Positions 63,485 through 64,000 of a stretch of 64,000 nt of DNA are shown here, one piece after another. The stretch lies in contig NMRA01000157.1 in the NCBI GenBank assembly GCA_002633005.1, positions 549,501-613,500 of the forward strand. The letters run 5' to 3'. Below the pieces are notes generated by a model. It did not search any database. It was not told the origin of the DNA and saw only the letters and a list, made by a program, of their open reading frames with translations. The translations under genes and the position numbers were made by a program. The first letter of the stretch is position 1. Each line of letters starts with the position of its first letter. This DNA comes from Phoronis australis (taxonomy: Eukaryota > Phoronida > Phoronidae).

Positions 63485-64000
63485 CGTTGAAATGCGCCCA
63501 CAATTGCACCGTATACGGTATCCTTCCAGGGTTGTTTATTGGTACCATAAAGTGGCCAGTAGAGGGCATATATGTAGTATGTTGTGCTTTGCAAAATGGA
63601 AAGGCATGGTCATTGTCTCGTCAATAGGCTAGGGGCAAAATGAGTGATCTTCATAATACAAGCACATCCTATACATCGGTTGCTTTTAACACCACAGAAA
63701 CATAGAATTAAAAACAAATTTACCAACATACGAGATTAGCATAGCATTAGAATGCCAGAAACAAATTTCTACTTGGAACTTTTCCTTCATAGTCAAGAAG
63801 TAACACAAAGTATACACCTGAAGACCTATGAAAATACAGAGGTCAATGTAAAATACTAAAATTGCCACTAGAGGCATACCAGTAGTCAGAATCATCCTAA
63901 AGTCGTCATCGTCCGTTGTCAACATCACATAAATACACTTGCTAAATTTAGTAAAGATCCTGCAAACGGTTTGGGAGATACAGCCATGGGCGCAAAAAAA
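63485..64000. repeat. Dispersed repeat: AAATGCGCCCAC head plus CCACTAG satellite unit
   Basis: AATGCGCCCACAATTGCACC and GTTGTTTATTGGTACCATAA (63491-63550) match the head at 35528. A satellite unit ATTGCCACTAGAGGCATACC starts at 63861 and ends GAGATACAGCCATGGGCGC near the window edge. No cadherin exon was found between 63393 and 64000. Confidence 0.65.

Overview
The window is intron-rich animal genomic DNA. Spliceosomal GT/AG boundaries, exons of about 40-300 bp, introns of about 0.2-4.6 kb and decayed metazoan transposons (THAP, P2X7-like, Penelope-like, LINE, MITE) rule out a prokaryote. The repeat types and the giant cadherin suggest an invertebrate, but I cannot name the species. Four single-N contig joins (15548, 48833, 55878, 58121) indicate a draft assembly. 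Two of them are flanked by near-identical direct duplications, as expected from unmerged alleles of a heterozygous individual.

One gene dominates: a giant non-classical cadherin on the minus strand, from exon w1 (63354-63392) to exon w54 (251-381). I read 54 exons whose phases agree at every junction. They total 9,618 nt, an uninterrupted frame of 3,206 residues with about 31 inter-repeat linkers of the DxNDN type (roughly 30 extracellular cadherin repeats). Signal peptide, transmembrane segment and cytoplasmic tail are not in the window, so the gene continues past both edges. Size and repeat count fit the Fat/Dachsous/CDH23 class. The first repeats carry a DGDD linker that recalls protocadherin-15/Cad87A-type proteins. 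The subfamily is unresolved.

Everything else lies in the introns. Layout in window coordinates: 0.2-15.9 kb, exons w54-w38 with several minisatellites, two of them overlapping splice sites; 15.9-21.6 kb, exons w37-w32; 21.9-23.0 kb, a diverged satellite of about 150 bp period with CTCF-like CCACTAG motifs; 23.4-40.7 kb, exons w31-w13, including the 1,314-bp exon w26 and a LINE relic at 39.4 kb; 40.8-43.0 kb, an element with 300-bp inverted arms; 43.0-48.1 kb, exons w12-w8 and large minisatellites; 48.1-52.2 kb, a large intron with an assembly duplication, a mariner-like MITE and a possible microexon; 52.2-60.1 kb, exons w7-w3 interleaved with a GGGCTGTTCC MITE, a TTAA-flanked element carrying P2X7-like and THAP coding relics, and a second THAP pseudogene; 61.7-64.0 kb, exons w2-w1 and a fold-back Penelope-like element.

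The observations most worth following are the TTAA-flanked element that combines a P2X7-type ballast domain with a THAP domain, and three separate minisatellites whose units include a live splice site of the cadherin gene.
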